Assembly: GCA_052180195.1 (NCBI GenBank) | Contig: CP197469.1 | Length of the DNA: 64,000 nt | Strand: one strand, 5' to 3' | Source: Gottfriedia sp002574545 | Lineage (GTDB): Bacteria; Bacillota; Bacilli; Bacillales; Bacillaceae_G | Shown: piece after piece, positions 8,389 through 17,669 of the stretch | How positions within the stretch are numbered: the first letter of the stretch is position 1 | Layout: the number at the start of each line of letters is the position of its first letter | Position numbers and translations under genes: made by a program | The notes under the pieces: model-generated | What the model saw: the letters and a program-made list of their open reading frames with translations, nothing else | Told to the model about the DNA's origin: nothing | Database searches by the model: none

Positions 8389-10431
8389 ATGCGTGTAGCA
8401 ACGGATATTGGTGGCACATTTACTGATCTAGTTTATGTTGATGGTGAAGGTAATTTTGGAATAGCAAAGAGTTCTACGACACCCCCGAAATTTGAGGAAG
8501 GTGTTATTAATGTAATTGAAAAAAGCGAGATTGATCAAAAATCTATAAATACGTTTATACATGGAACAACGGTTATTATCAATGCTTTAACGGAAAGAAA
8601 AGGCGTGAAAACAGGGTTAATCACAACAAAAGGATTTCGTGATGTTTTAGAAATAGCTAGAGGAAATCGTCCTGATCTTTTTAATGCACAGTACGAAAAA
8701 CCAGAACCATTTGTCGATCGGTATTTACGCCATGAAGTCGAAGAAAGATTGAACTATAAAGGAGAGGTTTTAATTCCTTTAAACAAATTACAATTGAAAA
8801 GTATTATTGAATCATTCAGAAATGAAAATGTAGAAGCGATTGCGGTGTCATATTTACACTCTTATGCAAATCCGTTACACGAAGTTGAAACGGTAAAAAT
8901 GATTAACGAGATATGGCCAGAAGTAGAAGTTACGGCATCCCATGAGGTAACAAAAGAATGGAGAGAATATGAAAGAACAAATACGACGATCTTAAATGCG
9001 TATGTTCAGCCTATTGCTTCAACTTACATTGACAACCTCAATACGAAACTACATGCAAATGAAACAACTAGTCAAAATTATATTATGCAATCAAATGGGG
9101 GGACTACCACATTTGAGCAAGCGAAAAGAATCCCAATTAATATGGTAGAATCAGGACCGGTTGCAGGTATATACGGGGCTGCTGTACTTGGTGAATTAAT
9201 CGGAGAAAAGAATATAATCGCTTTTGATATTGGTGGCACTACAGCCAAGTGTTCACTTATTGAAGACGGAGAAGTAAAAGTTTCAACGGATTATAGTATT
9301 GAAAAAAGTATGAGAAGTTCGGGGTATCCAATTAAAGTACCTGTAGTAGATATTGTTGAAATAGGAAATGGCGGAGGATCCATTGCTTGGATTGATGATG
9401 CTGGCTCTTTAAAAGTTGGCCCTCAATCTGCAGGTGCATTACCTGGTCCAGTGGCATATGGATTAGGAGGTACTGAACCAACAACAACTGACGCAAATTT
9501 AGTTACTGGAAGATTATCTCCCGAAAATTTCGATTATAACGTAGATTTAACTCATGTTAGGAAAACAGTACAAGAAAAGATTGCCACACACTTTAATGTA
9601 ACAACTGAAGAAGCTGCGCTTGGGATTATTAGAATTGCAAATTCTAATATGTTAAATGCTTTAAAGTTAATTTCTATTAGAAAAGGTCATAACCCGCGTG
9701 ATTTTTCATTAGTCGCATTTGGCGGTGGTGGGTCCATGCATGCAACTGCCTTAGCAAAAGACCTTGGTGTTAAGAAAGTAATTGTACCCTTAGCTTCACC
9801 AGTTTTCTCTGCTTGGGGAATGTTGATGACGGATCTTAGACATGATTTCATTAAAACTTATATTAAACGCATAAATGAAATTGATTTTATTGATATAAAC
9901 AACCAATGGAGTTCGATTGAAACGGAAGCAACTAAACAATATGCAAGTGAAGGCATAGATCAAAAAGATACATCATTTGTCCGTTATGTAGATATGCGTT
10001 ATTTAGGTCAAGAGCATACTGTAAAGGTTCCCGTACCAACTGGTACATGGAATGATCAACTTGCAAGTGAAATTATCGAAAAATTCCATGAATTACACGA
10101 GAAAAATTATACTTTTAAATTATTAGATGCGAGCACAGAAATTGTTAACCTACATGTTATCGCTTTCGGAAAAGTACAAAAGCCTACTTTGAAAAAAGTA
10201 GAAAAATCAGGAGAATTGGAAGAGGCATTAATCGAGGAAAGAAATGTCTACTTTGAAGAAAAAGGCTGGATTAGCTCTAAAGTGTATTCACGTAACGAGC
10301 TTCCAACCAATAAAATTGTACAAGGTCCGGCAATCATAGAAGAAAAGGCTGCTGTTACCGTTCTTTATGAAGGACAATCACTTTATGTTGATGTATACGG
10401 AAATCTTATTATTGATACGGGGGTTGAATGA
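8389..10431 (+). CDS. hyuA: Hydantoinase/oxoprolinase family protein, subunit A
   Basis: ATP-binding subunit of an ATP-dependent hydantoinase or 5-oxoprolinase-like enzyme, 680 residues. The N-terminal hydantoinase A domain begins with the phosphate-binding motif DIGGTFTD (residues 6-13); the actin/Hsp70-like core follows with a second phosphate motif AFDIGGTTAKCSL near 280 and an FGGGGSMHA motif near 445. Family members couple ATP hydrolysis to ring opening of hydantoins, N-methylhydantoin or 5-oxoproline, or to acetone carboxylation; the exact substrate cannot be read here. It overlaps hyuB by four bases (ATGA), so the subunits are co-translated. AGGTGG lies 9 bases before the ATG. First gene of a five-gene catabolic operon with a hydantoin-type racemase and a transporter. 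Confidence 0.92.
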   Translation: MRVATDIGGTFTDLVYVDGEGNFGIAKSSTTPPKFEEGVINVIEKSEIDQKSINTFIHGTTVIINALTERKGVKTGLITTKGFRDVLEIARGNRPDLFNAQYEKPEPFVDRYLRHEVEERLNYKGEVLIPLNKLQLKSIIESFRNENVEAIAVSYLHSYANPLHEVETVKMINEIWPEVEVTASHEVTKEWREYERTNTTILNAYVQPIASTYIDNLNTKLHANETTSQNYIMQSNGGTTTFEQAKRIPINMVESGPVAGIYGAAVLGELIGEKNIIAFDIGGTTAKCSLIEDGEVKVSTDYSIEKSMRSSGYPIKVPVVDIVEIGNGGGSIAWIDDAGSLKVGPQSAGALPGPVAYGLGGTEPTTTDANLVTGRLSPENFDYNVDLTHVRKTVQEKIATHFNVTTEEAALGIIRIANSNMLNALKLISIRKGHNPRDFSLVAFGGGGSMHATALAKDLGVKKVIVPLASPVFSAWGMLMTDLRHDFIKTYIKRINEIDFIDINNQWSSIETEATKQYASEGIDQKDTSFVRYVDMRYLGQEHTVKVPVPTGTWNDQLASEIIEKFHELHEKNYTFKLLDASTEIVNLHVIAFGKVQKPTLKKVEKSGELEEALIEERNVYFEEKGWISSKVYSRNELPTNKIVQGPAIIEEKAAVTVLYEGQSLYVDVYGNLIIDTGVE

Positions 10432-12191
10432 TTATGGTGACAAACACAGCTTCTAAAATTAATCCATTTACGCTTGAAATTGTGAAGGATTCTTTACTTG
10501 CTATAGGGGATGAGATGTTTTATGCGCTTGCTAGAACATCTATGAGTCCAATTGTATATGAGGTTCTTGATTATGCCAGTGGGTTAACGGATGCAAAGGG
10601 ACAGCTGTTGACTCAAGGGAATGGGGTTACAGGATTCATTGGCATGTTAAGTTTTATGGTGAAGCATACCATTGAAAAATATGGGGAAAAGGGTGATTTA
10701 AAACCAGGGGACATCATTATCATTAATGATCCATACGGAGGTGGCGGATCTCATTTATCCGATGTTGGATTGGTGATGCCTATATTTTATAAAGACCAAT
10801 TGATTGCCTTTTCTGCCAATAAAGCACATTGGACAGAAGTTGGCGGAAAAGATCCAGGCTCATTTACAAATGATGCAACAGAAATTTTCCAAGAAGGCTT
10901 ACAATTTCCTTGTGTGAAACTTTTTGATGAAGGGAAATTAAATCAAGCTCTAGTCGATATCATTGAATCGAATGTTCGTTTCCCAGATCTCTCATTGGGA
11001 GATATGTGGGCACAAGTTGCAGCTTTAAAAACAGGTGACAAGCGTTTAAGAGAAATTTGCGAGAAATATGGAAAAGATGTCATTTTGTCTTCAATTGATT
11101 ATTTACTTGATCATGGTGAACAGCTATCTAGAAAGGAATTGGCAAAATTACCAAAGGGTACCTTTGAAGCAGAAGACTATATTGACACCGATGGAATTGG
11201 AAATGGACCTTTCAAAATTAAAGTAAAAGTAACAATTACAGATGATGAATTCATTTGTGATTTTAGAGGAAGTCATCCACAAGTTCCGGGTACAGTAAAC
11301 TGCTCATTTACAGGTCTTGCTTCAGCGGTTCGTGCTATTTTCCTTGGTATCACCAACCCATCTCAAGATGTAAATGATGGTGTGTTTCGACCTTTAAAAA
11401 TTATAGTTGATCCAAAGTCAATTATGTCAGCAGAAAGACCTGCTCCTGTATCGAATTATTTTGAAACGTTATTAGGTAGTTTAGATTTAATTTGGAAAGC
11501 TCTTGCACCGCATCTACCAAATAGATTACCAGCAGGACATTACCTTTCAGTATGTGCGGTCACATTAACAGGCCTACATCCTGATACATCAGAGCCTTTT
11601 CTTATTGTTGAGCCTTCACTAGGAGGATGGGGAGGTGCAATGGGTCACGATGGTGTAAGAGGACAATTTTGTATGGCAAATGGTGAAACTTACAATATCC
11701 CTGTTGAGGTTGCAGAGACAAGATATGGAATTCTAGTTGATGAGTACAACTTAAGAACCGATGGAGCAGGTGCTGGTGAATTTATTGGTGGATCAGGAGT
11801 AATTAGATCGTATAAAGCATTAACAGATGGGCAAGCAGCAACAGTCACTTTTGGACGAAATAAATTTAAACCTTGGGGTATTAATGGTGGACTTGAAGGA
11901 TCTTCTAATGAATTCTATGTTGAAAAAGCAAATGGGGAAGTAGACGGCCCTTATGGATTCTATGCCAGATATCAATTAAATAAAGGTGATGTAGTTAAGT
12001 TAATGACAGGTACAGGTGGAGGTTATGGTAATCCACTTGATCGTTCACCAGAAAAAGTGGTCTATGACGTAAAGAATGGCTATTATACCATTGCACAAGC
12101 AGAAGATATTTTTGGAGTTTTAATAAATGAAGAAACACTAACTGTAGTAGGAATAACAGCTAAAAGAATAGAAAGGGAGGAGCTACGTTAA
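10428..12191 (+). CDS. hyuB: Hydantoinase/oxoprolinase family protein, subunit B
   Basis: Partner subunit of 587 residues. The hydantoinase B domain covers almost the whole chain, with characteristic NDPYGGGGSHLSDV (near 100), FSANKAHWTEVGG (near 127), and glycine-rich GGWGGAMGHDG and TGTGGGYGNPLDR (near 555) segments. It has the same length as other HyuB proteins (560-600). The start overlaps the hyuA stop; three possible starts (ATG, ATG, GTG within five codons) are in frame, and the ATG of the ATGA overlap is taken. Acts with HyuA in the cytoplasm on an imide or lactam ring. Its stop overlaps the next ATG (TAATG), showing tight coupling. Confidence 0.92.
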   Translation: MIMVTNTASKINPFTLEIVKDSLLAIGDEMFYALARTSMSPIVYEVLDYASGLTDAKGQLLTQGNGVTGFIGMLSFMVKHTIEKYGEKGDLKPGDIIIINDPYGGGGSHLSDVGLVMPIFYKDQLIAFSANKAHWTEVGGKDPGSFTNDATEIFQEGLQFPCVKLFDEGKLNQALVDIIESNVRFPDLSLGDMWAQVAALKTGDKRLREICEKYGKDVILSSIDYLLDHGEQLSRKELAKLPKGTFEAEDYIDTDGIGNGPFKIKVKVTITDDEFICDFRGSHPQVPGTVNCSFTGLASAVRAIFLGITNPSQDVNDGVFRPLKIIVDPKSIMSAERPAPVSNYFETLLGSLDLIWKALAPHLPNRLPAGHYLSVCAVTLTGLHPDTSEPFLIVEPSLGGWGGAMGHDGVRGQFCMANGETYNIPVEVAETRYGILVDEYNLRTDGAGAGEFIGGSGVIRSYKALTDGQAATVTFGRNKFKPWGINGGLEGSSNEFYVEKANGEVDGPYGFYARYQLNKGDVVKLMTGTGGGYGNPLDRSPEKVVYDVKNGYYTIAQAEDIFGVLINEETLTVVGITAKRIEREELR

Positions 12192-12511
12192 TGGAACTAT
12201 TAACTATTGAAGAAATCGATGTTGACTGTAACGGGTTAAAAACAGTTTTTGAAGAAAACAGAAAAGCAGAAAAAGTAACAATGGGAACAGTGGTAATTCC
12301 ACCTAAAAAGCGTGTACCACTAAAAGGTTTATCTAATCATATGGAACATGAGTATTCATTTATTATTAGAGGTTCAGTATTAGTAGAGAGCGGCGGTAAA
12401 GCACATCGAGTAACAGCTGGTCAGGCAACTTATATTCCTTCTGGAGAAGAACATTGGGCTGTTAATGATAGTCCTGATGAATGTGAAATTATTTATGTTT
12501 TAGTAAAATGA
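12191..12511 (+). CDS. Cupin-domain protein of the hydantoinase operon
   Basis: A 106-residue single-domain cupin. Both cupin motifs are recognisable: HMEHEYSFIIRG-VLVESGG (metal-binding histidines and glutamate, about residues 50-75) and GQATYIPSGEEHWAVN (about 77-92). It overlaps the hyuB stop by one base and has GGGAGGAG just upstream, so it is translationally coupled. Small cupins in such operons may isomerise or hydrolyse intermediates or sense the substrate; no specific reaction can be assigned. Confidence 0.85.
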   Translation: MELLTIEEIDVDCNGLKTVFEENRKAEKVTMGTVVIPPKKRVPLKGLSNHMEHEYSFIIRGSVLVESGGKAHRVTAGQATYIPSGEEHWAVNDSPDECEIIYVLVK

Positions 12512-12555
12512 CCTATTAATTACTGAGTAAAAAATATTTATAAGGGTGATTAAAA

Positions 12556-13332
12556 GTGCCAATTACAAAACGTATCTTATGGATAAATCCGATTGCTACA
12601 AAAATTTATGATCAACTATTTAAAGATGAACTTGAAAATATAAAAGATAAAAACACCATTGTGGATGTCATATCTTTTGAGGCTCCAAATGGTCCTACGC
12701 ATTTAGAATATAATTGTTATGAAGCGATGATGATACCCAATATTGTTAATGCAGTAAGGAAAGCAGAACTAGATGGTTACGATGCTGCAGTAATAGGCTG
12801 TTTCTACGACCCAGCTCTAAGGGCAGCTCGTGAAGTAGCAAAAAAAATGGTAGTAACTGCTCCAGCAGAAGCTAGTCTTCATATTGCAGCAACTTTGGGC
12901 GAAAGTATTTCTATTATTGTAGGGAGAAAAAAATGGATTCCTGAAATGAAGGAAAATGTTTTTAAGTACGGATTTGGGCATAAACTTGCCTCATTTCAAT
13001 CCTTAGAATTAGGTGTCCATGATTTCCAAAAAGATCACAAAGTAACTGCTAATCGAATTTTAGGAGCAGCAAGAGAAGCAATTACAAAAGATCATGCTGA
13101 TGTTATTGTTTTAGGATGTACACTAGAATTTGGTTTTTATAAAAAAATTCAAGAAGAATTAGGGATACCAGTAATTGATGCTAGTGTTGCTCCATTTAAA
13201 TATGCGGAATTTCTAGTGGAGTTAAATCAAAAGTTTAATTGGAGTCATAGCAAAATTATGGGTTACCAATCTCCTCCTGAGCATGAAGTTAATGCATGTA
13301 GAATATTTAATCAGGAGCTCTTTACAAAATAA
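12556..13332 (+). CDS. Aspartate/glutamate/hydantoin racemase family protein
   Basis: Cofactor-independent racemase-fold protein of 258 residues (HyuE/Asp-Glu racemase superfamily). The two catalytic cysteines of the family are present: C82 in VIGCFYDPALRAAREV and C188 in VLGCTLEFGFY. In hydantoin operons such enzymes racemise the 5-substituted hydantoin so that both enantiomers can be hydrolysed by HyuAB; relatives include maleate cis-trans isomerases and allantoin racemases. GTG start at 12556 with AGGGTG 8 bases before it; 44 bases separate it from the cupin gene. A strong terminator follows at 13371, so the transporter gene has at least partly separate expression. Confidence 0.88.
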   Translation: MPITKRILWINPIATKIYDQLFKDELENIKDKNTIVDVISFEAPNGPTHLEYNCYEAMMIPNIVNAVRKAELDGYDAAVIGCFYDPALRAAREVAKKMVVTAPAEASLHIAATLGESISIIVGRKKWIPEMKENVFKYGFGHKLASFQSLELGVHDFQKDHKVTANRILGAAREAITKDHADVIVLGCTLEFGFYKKIQEELGIPVIDASVAPFKYAEFLVELNQKFNWSHSKIMGYQSPPEHEVNACRIFNQELFTK

Positions 13333-13370
13333 TAACTTTAATACAGTGAAAGATATCCTTTACTTCTAAA

Positions 13371-13409
13371 AAAATGCCTCTTACTAAAGAATGTTTGAGG
13401 CATTTTTTT
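13371..13409 (+). terminator. Terminator between racemase and MFS genes
   Basis: AAAATGCCTC (13371-13380) pairs with GAGGCATTTT (from 13397), followed by a T-run. Confidence 0.85.
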
Positions 13410-13478
13410 AGCATAAAATAACTGATTATTTAGATTGTTGGAATTAATAATGGTAAAAAAATTTAAGGAGGTATTGCA

Positions 13479-14834
13479 TTGGAAACACAGAAAGATTACC
13501 GTTTAAGCAGTAAAGATCAAGATTTATCCTCGATTGAAATTGGTCATGTATTTGAAAGAATGCCGTTAACTTCTCAACATTGGAAAGCTGGTTTTGCACT
13601 ATTTTTTACTTTTGTTATTGAAGCATGGGAAATGATGATTATGGTATTTATTAGTAGTATGATAGCGGCAGACTTTGGCTTAAATAATATAGAAACAGGA
13701 GAAATAATAGGAAGTATTTTTTTAGGTATGATCCCTGGAACTTTAGTTTGGGGAAAGATAGTTGATAAATATGGTCGAAAAAGATCTATTATTACAAGTC
13801 TTATACTATATGGTATTTTTTCCTTAATTAGTTCATTTTCTACTAGTTTCGAAATGCTATATGTAACACGTTTTTTATCTGGAGTTGTATTTTCGGGAGT
13901 ATTAGTCGCGACATTTCCATATTTTTCGGAATTATTACCATCTAAATCCAGAGGAACGGTAGCTGTTTATTTAGCTTCCGGTTGGCCAATAGGAACGCTC
14001 ATCGCATTAGGAATAACTTTACTGTTTAACCATTTAAGTTGGCATTGGATCTTAGCGATAAGTTCCTTGGGGGGATTATGGTTTCTTGTTGTAAAAAAGC
14101 TTGTTCCAGACTCACCTTATTGGTTGGCTGAAAAGAATAGAACAAATGAAGCTAAGGAAGTAATTCTAAAACTATCAGAAAACAAATTAGAGCCATTTAT
14201 TAAAGATAAAAAAATAATCATCTCACAAGCGACTCGTGGATCCGTATTCGATATTTTTAAAGGGAAACTATTGAAGACGACAGTCCTTCAAGTTGTGATA
14301 AATTTTTGTTTCTCGTGGGGATATTGGGCGTTGTTTTCTTGGATGCCATATATGTTAGCCGAAAGTAAAGGATTTTCATTTGTATCTAGTTTAGGTTTTG
14401 TACTAGTCTCTGCGCTAGTACAATTTCCGGGGTATATCGCCGCATCTTACTTAACTGGGAAGTTTGGACGCAAAAAGGTAATGTCCATATTTGTTACTTT
14501 TGCAGCCATAGGTGGTTTTGGATTTGCTTTATCTGGTACTGTTACAGAACTTCTTATTTATCTAGCTATTCTATCTTTCTTTAGTTTAGGCTCTTGGGGA
14601 GTTTGGGATGTATGGATGGGAGAATTATATCCAACAAATATTCGTGGAATAAGCTATAGTATAGGAGCAAGCGCACAACGTGTTGCTAACTGGATTGCTC
14701 CAACGGCAATTGGAGCGTTACTAGCACTTAAAACCAGTTTTTTCGTAACGAACGGTATTATTGCGAGTTTCCTAGTTATTACAGCAATTGCAACGTTGTT
14801 TTTACATGAAACAGAGGGGGAAACGCTAGAATAA
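13479..14834 (+). CDS. MFS transporter of the hydantoinase cluster
   Basis: A 451-residue major facilitator with about twelve membrane segments and the MFS signature between segments 2 and 3 (GKIVDKYGRKRS, near residue 102) and again in the second half (GKFGRKKV). It resembles the aromatic-acid/metabolite:H+ symporter and SV2-like branches by layout. TTG start at 13479, supported by AAGGAGG about 7 bases upstream; no better ATG is available. Its position after the racemase suggests import of the hydantoin-like substrate; this is inference from context. Downstream (14835-15000) no gene is seen. Confidence 0.87.
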   Translation: METQKDYRLSSKDQDLSSIEIGHVFERMPLTSQHWKAGFALFFTFVIEAWEMMIMVFISSMIAADFGLNNIETGEIIGSIFLGMIPGTLVWGKIVDKYGRKRSIITSLILYGIFSLISSFSTSFEMLYVTRFLSGVVFSGVLVATFPYFSELLPSKSRGTVAVYLASGWPIGTLIALGITLLFNHLSWHWILAISSLGGLWFLVVKKLVPDSPYWLAEKNRTNEAKEVILKLSENKLEPFIKDKKIIISQATRGSVFDIFKGKLLKTTVLQVVINFCFSWGYWALFSWMPYMLAESKGFSFVSSLGFVLVSALVQFPGYIAASYLTGKFGRKKVMSIFVTFAAIGGFGFALSGTVTELLIYLAILSFFSLGSWGVWDVWMGELYPTNIRGISYSIGASAQRVANWIAPTAIGALLALKTSFFVTNGIIASFLVITAIATLFLHETEGETLE

Positions 14835-14997
14835 TAGAATTAATTTTAAAAACATTATTTAAAACAAGGGTGAGGAGTGATTTCCTTGCCTTTATTTATT
14901 TATATGAAAACTTTAGATAGTTAAAGTCCTTGTGTAATTTTTTTTGAAAAACCAGCAATAATTTAAACTGAATATAGCATTGTTAAAATTATTTGAG

Positions 14998-15012
14998 TTA
15001 TACTGTAATTAT
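14998..15012. promoter_or_regulatory. Candidate operator of the XRE-cupin gene
   Basis: TTATACTGTAATTAT is the exact reverse complement of the 15-base site at 8242-8256 upstream of hyuA. It lies 40 bases before the preferred start codon of the regulator gene, fitting autoregulation. Confidence 0.5.
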
Positions 15013-15051
15013 CATATTATGTAAATTGACGAATGAATGGGTGTATATAAA

Positions 15052-15594
15052 ATGGAAGAAATTTACAAACGAATTAAAGAACTTCGGAAACAAAAAGACT
15101 ACACTTTAAAGGATTTAAGTGAAAAGACAGGATTATCAGTAAGCTTTCTTTCACAAATTGAGCGTGGTGCGACTTCGCTGGCCATTACTTCATTAAAAAA
15201 GATTGCAGATGCGTTTGAATTACCGATAACTTCCTTTTTTGAAGAAACCGTTTCCCATAATTATAGGGTAAAAGTTGAAGAGCAAAAATCATTTAGGATT
15301 GAGACTTCAAATAGTGAATATGTAAGAATAAGTGGTGAGTTTCCAGGTCGTATGTTAGAATCTATAATCATTACAATTGATCCAAATGTTGAGAAGGACA
15401 TAGTACATACACATCAAGGTGAGGAACTATACTATGTGCTCGAGGGTGTCGTCATTTTTAATATTGATGGTGAGGAATATCTAGTGAAATCCGGAGAATC
15501 AATTCATTTTCCTTCGACACTTCCACACTATTGGTCCAATCCTCTTAACCAACCATCCAAACTGTTAAGTGTTCTGACCCCTGTTATTTTTTAA
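15052..15594 (+). CDS. XRE-family regulator with C-terminal cupin sensor domain
   Basis: A 180-residue repressor or activator of the PuuR/YdcN type: helix-turn-helix at about residues 6-60 (TLKDLSEKTGLSVSFLSQIERG) and a cupin at about 100-175 (HTHQGEELYYVLEG... and GESIHFPSTLPHYW) that would bind a small ligand. The ATG at 15052 is preferred over an in-frame ATG at 15037 because GGGTG sits about 9 bases before it and the family starts close to this residue. It shares a 15-base upstream motif with hyuA, so it probably controls the hydantoinase operon and itself. Confidence 0.88.
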   Translation: MEEIYKRIKELRKQKDYTLKDLSEKTGLSVSFLSQIERGATSLAITSLKKIADAFELPITSFFEETVSHNYRVKVEEQKSFRIETSNSEYVRISGEFPGRMLESIIITIDPNVEKDIVHTHQGEELYYVLEGVVIFNIDGEEYLVKSGESIHFPSTLPHYWSNPLNQPSKLLSVLTPVIF

Positions 15595-15627
15595 TGCATT
15601 TATGAATGTGAATGTTATTGTAAAACG

Positions 15628-15661
15628 AAAAAAGACTAGCATGGAGCGTAAGTCTTTTTTT
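15628..15661 (+). terminator. Terminator of the XRE-cupin gene
   Basis: AAAAAGACT and AGTCTTTTTTT arms around a 12-base loop end in a T-run. From here to 15900 nothing coding is seen. Confidence 0.75.
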
Positions 15662-15904
15662 GTTCGATTCTAATGCTGCATCAGTTGTTTTTATGTTAAA
15701 TAATCAATTTTTCTATTAAAAGCGCCGCCTAACTCGCATTAAGCTATTCTTTTTTCGATTGCAAATAAATTGCACAGATTTATTAGAAACTATAGAATTA
15801 ATAGATTTACGATGAATAAAATTTCATCGACCGCATGATTTTCTGGACTCTATTGAACTAAAATATTCATAAATACTGAATTATACTCGTATTCTGTAAT
15901 TAAT

Positions 15905-15996
15905 AGGGTAGGGGTCGCTGGTTCAAGTCCAGTTGGGATCATACGAGTAAGGAAGCTCAAACCTAAGTGTATCGAGGGTTGGGGGCTTTTTTTTTC
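15905..15996 (+). repeat. att-like direct repeat, copy 2 (truncated tRNA-Val 3' half plus terminator)
   Basis: Bases 15905-15945 are identical to 4923-4963; the following 30 bases differ at only a few positions and end in a diverged copy of the tRNA terminator with a longer T-run. The 5' half of the tRNA is absent. This is what integration of an element into the 3' part of tRNA-Val leaves at its far end. Confidence 0.85.
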
Positions 15997-16157
15997 AGTT
16001 ACTTCCATTTTTTGTAATGAATATTATGCATTTCACAAAGACTGCAAAAAGAGTTATTTCTCAATAAACATGATTCGTATATTTGGTTAATAAATTTATA
16101 AAACTAAAAAAGTTTTAAACTTATTCTATCTGAGATTATTTCTGATGGTTAAATAGT

Positions 16158-16314
16158 ATATAAAAATTTAAAAGAATTGAATAAAAGTGAAGAATGGGTT
16201 ATTAAGAAATTAGAGCAAAGAGGTATAAGTAAAATTGAGGAAGTATATTACGCAGAAATACAGTACGATGGTACATTGTATGTTGATTTGAAAAGTGATC
16301 ATTTAAAGGAATAG
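16158..16314 (+). pseudogene. DUF421 (YetF-like) membrane protein, C-terminal remnant
   Basis: The frame ending at the TAG of 16312-16314 reads LKELNKSEEWVIKKLEQ, then RGISKIEEVYYAEIQYDG, then TLYVDLKSD, matching the C-terminal cytoplasmic end of YetF/DUF421 proteins (GI-x-x-x-EVFYAEIQxDGSLYID). No start codon or membrane part remains; an in-frame stop lies just upstream. About 50 codons of a roughly 220-codon gene. Confidence 0.6.
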
Positions 16315-16540
16315 TAAGCTATTGTGGTTGGAGAATTTGTTATGTAAAAATTTATACAATTGGATTCTTCATATGTAAAATTACATTTTCATATGGAGCT
16401 TTATCTTAATACGTTATAGATATTGATCTAATTGTAGTCCAAATACTTGTTGTGATGGAAACCCCAAGTACTGATAGTATAGAAAAAAGAATTCTAATAT
16501 CATTTAAAAAGAATTTTATCGTTGTATCAGTTTAAGTTGT

Positions 16541-16568
16541 ACCTCCTGTTAATTCAGGAGGTTTTTTA
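16541..16568 (+). terminator. Terminator-like hairpin upstream of the sugar-acid operon
   Basis: Perfect arms ACCTCCTG (16541-16548) and CAGGAGGT (16555-16562) followed by TTTTTT. The upstream stretch 16315-16540 has no recognisable gene. Confidence 0.75.
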
Positions 16569-16614
16569 TTTTAGTAGTAATTTGGGTACGAATTATTTAA
16601 TTCCATTTTATCTA

Positions 16615-16643
16615 TTGTAAAAGCGTTTTCATTGAGATATAAT
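16615..16643 (+). promoter_or_regulatory. Sigma-A promoter with cre site, sugar-acid operon 1
   Basis: -35 TTGTAA (16615-16620), 17-base spacer, -10 TATAAT (16638-16643). The spacer contains AAAAGCGTTTTCAT, a good catabolite-responsive element, so CcpA would block the promoter. The same arrangement occurs at 21179-21207. Confidence 0.8.
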
Positions 16644-16648
16644 CTTAA

Positions 16649-16673
16649 TAAATCGATTTACTAAACCGGTTTA
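16649..16673. promoter_or_regulatory. Paired LacI-family operators, operon 1
   Basis: Two perfect 12-base palindromes one base apart: TAAATCGATTTA (16649-16660) and TAAACCGGTTTA (16662-16673), directly after the -10 box. They match the LacI-family pattern with a central CG and recur with the same spacing at 21213-21237. The LacI-type regulator is encoded at 19833. Confidence 0.82.
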
Positions 16674-16711
16674 TCAATTGAATTATATCTTTTAGAAAGG
16701 AGGATATTTCT

Positions 16712-17461
16712 ATGGGTAACGTTATTATTCCATTAAATGCCTACAAAAATGAAATGATTACAGTGGAGGAACATGAATCTTTAATTTCAGCCATTTCTGA
16801 AGCCGGGGCAGATGGAGTGGAAATTCGCAAGGAATTATTGTCACCTGAGGATTTTGACTTTCGTGCGTTACATGAACTGGTAAGAAGGTACAATTTATTC
16901 ATTGTATATTCTGTACCAATCCCTCTATGGAAAGAAGATGGGGGTTTGAATAAAGAAAATGTGATGCAAGCTATAAACGAATCTAGAGAATTAGGTGCAA
17001 TGATGGTTAAGTTTCCTTTAGGTTGGTTTAGAAATGAAGCCTCTTATTTAAAAGAATTAAAAACTTTGATGAGGGAATATGCGACTGAAATAAAGCTTTT
17101 TGTGGAAAATGACCAAACGAATTATGGAGGTAATATCCAAAACCTATTATCCTTTTTTGAAAACGCTTCTAATCTTGGTGTACCAGTTAAAATGACTTTT
17201 GATGTTGGAAATTGGATGTATACTGGTGAAGATGTTTTTGAAGCCATTAAAAAACTAGAAAAGTATACTGAATATGTGCACCTAAAACATGTTGAAGAAA
17301 AAAATGGTCAGCTGATTTCGCTACCTTTACCAATTCAAAAAAATGCAAAATGGAAAAAAATATTAAGTTATTTTTCAAATGATTTACCAAAAGCTTTAGA
17401 ATTTCCACTTGAGCCAGGAAATATGACTGAACAATATGTAGATTTAATTAAAAGACAATAA
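16712..17461 (+). CDS. Sugar phosphate isomerase/epimerase (AP-endonuclease-2-like TIM barrel)
   Basis: A 249-residue TIM-barrel protein of the xylose-isomerase-like/IolE-IolI family. Expected metal ligands are visible: E (FVENDQTNYGG near residue 131), D/H (MTFDVGNWMYTG near 165 and YVHLKHVEEK near 190) and a final E (EFPLEPGN near 232). Such enzymes epimerise or isomerise keto-sugars or sugar acids. First gene behind the CcpA- and LacI-controlled promoter, with AGGAGG 8 bases before the ATG, followed by a hexuronate-type transporter and KDPG aldolase, so it probably performs an early isomerisation of the imported sugar acid. Substrate not determinable. Confidence 0.85.
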   Translation: MGNVIIPLNAYKNEMITVEEHESLISAISEAGADGVEIRKELLSPEDFDFRALHELVRRYNLFIVYSVPIPLWKEDGGLNKENVMQAINESRELGAMMVKFPLGWFRNEASYLKELKTLMREYATEIKLFVENDQTNYGGNIQNLLSFFENASNLGVPVKMTFDVGNWMYTGEDVFEAIKKLEKYTEYVHLKHVEEKNGQLISLPLPIQKNAKWKKILSYFSNDLPKALEFPLEPGNMTEQYVDLIKRQ

Positions 17462-17669
17462 AAAGAGTTTATGATATTAATAGGAACAATCTTAAAAGAT
17501 AATGACATAAATTTCGGGTTATGTAATTCAATTTTGGATTACAAAGTACTGAATATATTTGCAACTCAGGTCTATTTTGAAATCGGATACATGAATTTGT
17601 GTTGTTTACGAAAGAGGATTATAAACCACATAGAAATATACTCATTATAAAATTATAGAGGTGGATAAA

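Noticed and set aside
16420..16534. Frame reading LVVMETPSTDSIEKRILISFKK before the sugar-acid promoter
   Set aside because: Codons look plausible, but there is no start, no family match, and a terminator-like hairpin follows directly; left as unassigned.
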